Source: Callorhinus ursinus
Taxonomy: Eukaryota; Chordata; Mammalia; Carnivora; Otariidae
NCBI RefSeq assembly: GCF_003265705.1
Contig: NW_020312788.1
Coordinates: 1,556,405-1,620,404 of the forward strand
Length of the DNA stretch: 64,000 bases
Direction: 5' to 3'
The notes under the pieces are model-generated. The model was not told where the DNA came from. It was given only the letters and a program-made list of their open reading frames with translations, and did no database searches. Shown piece by piece: positions 63,416-64,000 of the stretch (positions are counted from its first letter, which is position 1; each line of letters opens with the position of its first letter). Position numbers and translations under genes: made by a program.

Positions 63416-63649
63416 GGGGGGCACCTGAGTGGCTCAGTCAGTTGAGTGTCCAACTCTTGATTTCAGCTCAGGTCATTATCTTGAGGTCATAGGATCAAGC
63501 CCCAGATCAGGCTCCGCGCTTAGTGTGGAGTCTGCTTGAGATTCTCTCCCTCTGCCCTTCCACTCCACTCGCACTCTCTATCTCTCTGGAAATAAGTAAA
63601 ATCTTTAAACTCTCTCCAAAAAGAAAGAAATAAAAATCTTTAAAAAAAA
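63416..63649 (+). mobile_element. CAN-SINE, 'caactcttgatttcagc' subtype
   Basis: Flanks agaaatcacaaccttgg / agaaatcacagacttag. Confidence 0.9.
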
Positions 63650-63776
63650 AAGAAATCACAGACTTAGAAAATGTTTAAATTTATGATGAAAAGTTTTCAA
63701 TATCAGTCTGAAAATGTAGAAGTGAGTACGTAATGTTTCAGTTGTTTGGGAGCACTTGTTCAAAAACCTTATGAAA

Positions 63777-63980
63777 GGGGCGCCTGGGTGGCTCAGATGG
63801 TTAAGCGTCTGCCTTCGGCTCAGGTCATGATCCCAGGGTCATGGGATCAAGCCCCACATTGGGCTCCTGGCTCAGTGAGGAGCCTGCTTCTCCCTCTGCC
63901 TCTCTCCCTACTCATGCTTTCTCTCTCTGTATCTCTGTGTCTCAAATGAATAAATAAAAAATCTTTAAAAAAATTAAAAA
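63777..63980 (+). mobile_element. CAN-SINE
   Basis: Flanked by cttatgaaag on both sides; ends close to the window edge. Confidence 0.92.
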
Positions 63981-64000
63981 AAACTTATGAAAGACTCAAA

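Noticed and set aside
57100..64000. Search for PHOSPHO2, the expected neighbour of KLHL23
   Set aside because: No frame with its DFDNT phosphatase motif was found on either strand; it is presumably beyond the right edge.

Overview
This is nuclear DNA from a carnivoran mammal. Genes are split into small exons with GT-AG introns, three of them match well-known mammalian genes codon by codon, and more than fifty copies of the carnivore tRNA-Lys-derived SINE (CAN-SINE) are present. The SINE copies start with GGGGCGCCTGGGTGGCTCAG and lack both the dog-type head and the cat-type body. This points to an arctoid caniform (bear, seal or mustelid group) rather than dog or cat; that narrower placement is inference from memory of repeat families.

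Layout, left to right. METTL5 (+, 565-5806) lacks its first exons, which lie left of the window. It runs tail-to-tail into SSB, the La autoantigen (-, coding 5872-14954, untranslated first exon near 16678-16781 in a CpG island). Only 65 bases separate the two stop codons, and the poly(A) signals imply overlapping antisense 3' ends. From about 16.9 to 43.4 kb there is an intergenic stretch filled by CAN-SINEs, old L1 and L2 fragments, two MLT1-type LTRs and a truncated 7SK RNA retropseudogene with a 16-bp target-site duplication. KLHL23 (-, coding 43471-55774, three coding exons, 558 codons) follows, with its CpG-island promoter at about 56.05-57.1 kb. From 57.1 to 64 kb there is no gene; it holds SINEs, a 70-bp tandem duplication, an LTR-like segment and a Tigger/mariner-like DNA transposon with TA target duplications.

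The gene order METTL5 - SSB - KLHL23 is that of human 2q31 in reverse orientation. PHOSPHO2, the expected next neighbour, is not seen and is probably just right of the window. The three genes do not form a pathway: METTL5 methylates 18S rRNA, La chaperones RNA polymerase III transcripts, and KLHL23 is a BTB-BACK-Kelch protein of the cullin-3 adaptor type.

I found no undescribed system. The most interesting signals are the tailless 7SK retrocopy, the METTL5/SSB 3' overlap, a twice-hit SINE target site, several nested transposon insertions and a perfect 14-bp hairpin in SSB intron 1. Most long reading frames outside the named exons are SINE, L1 or CpG-island artefacts.
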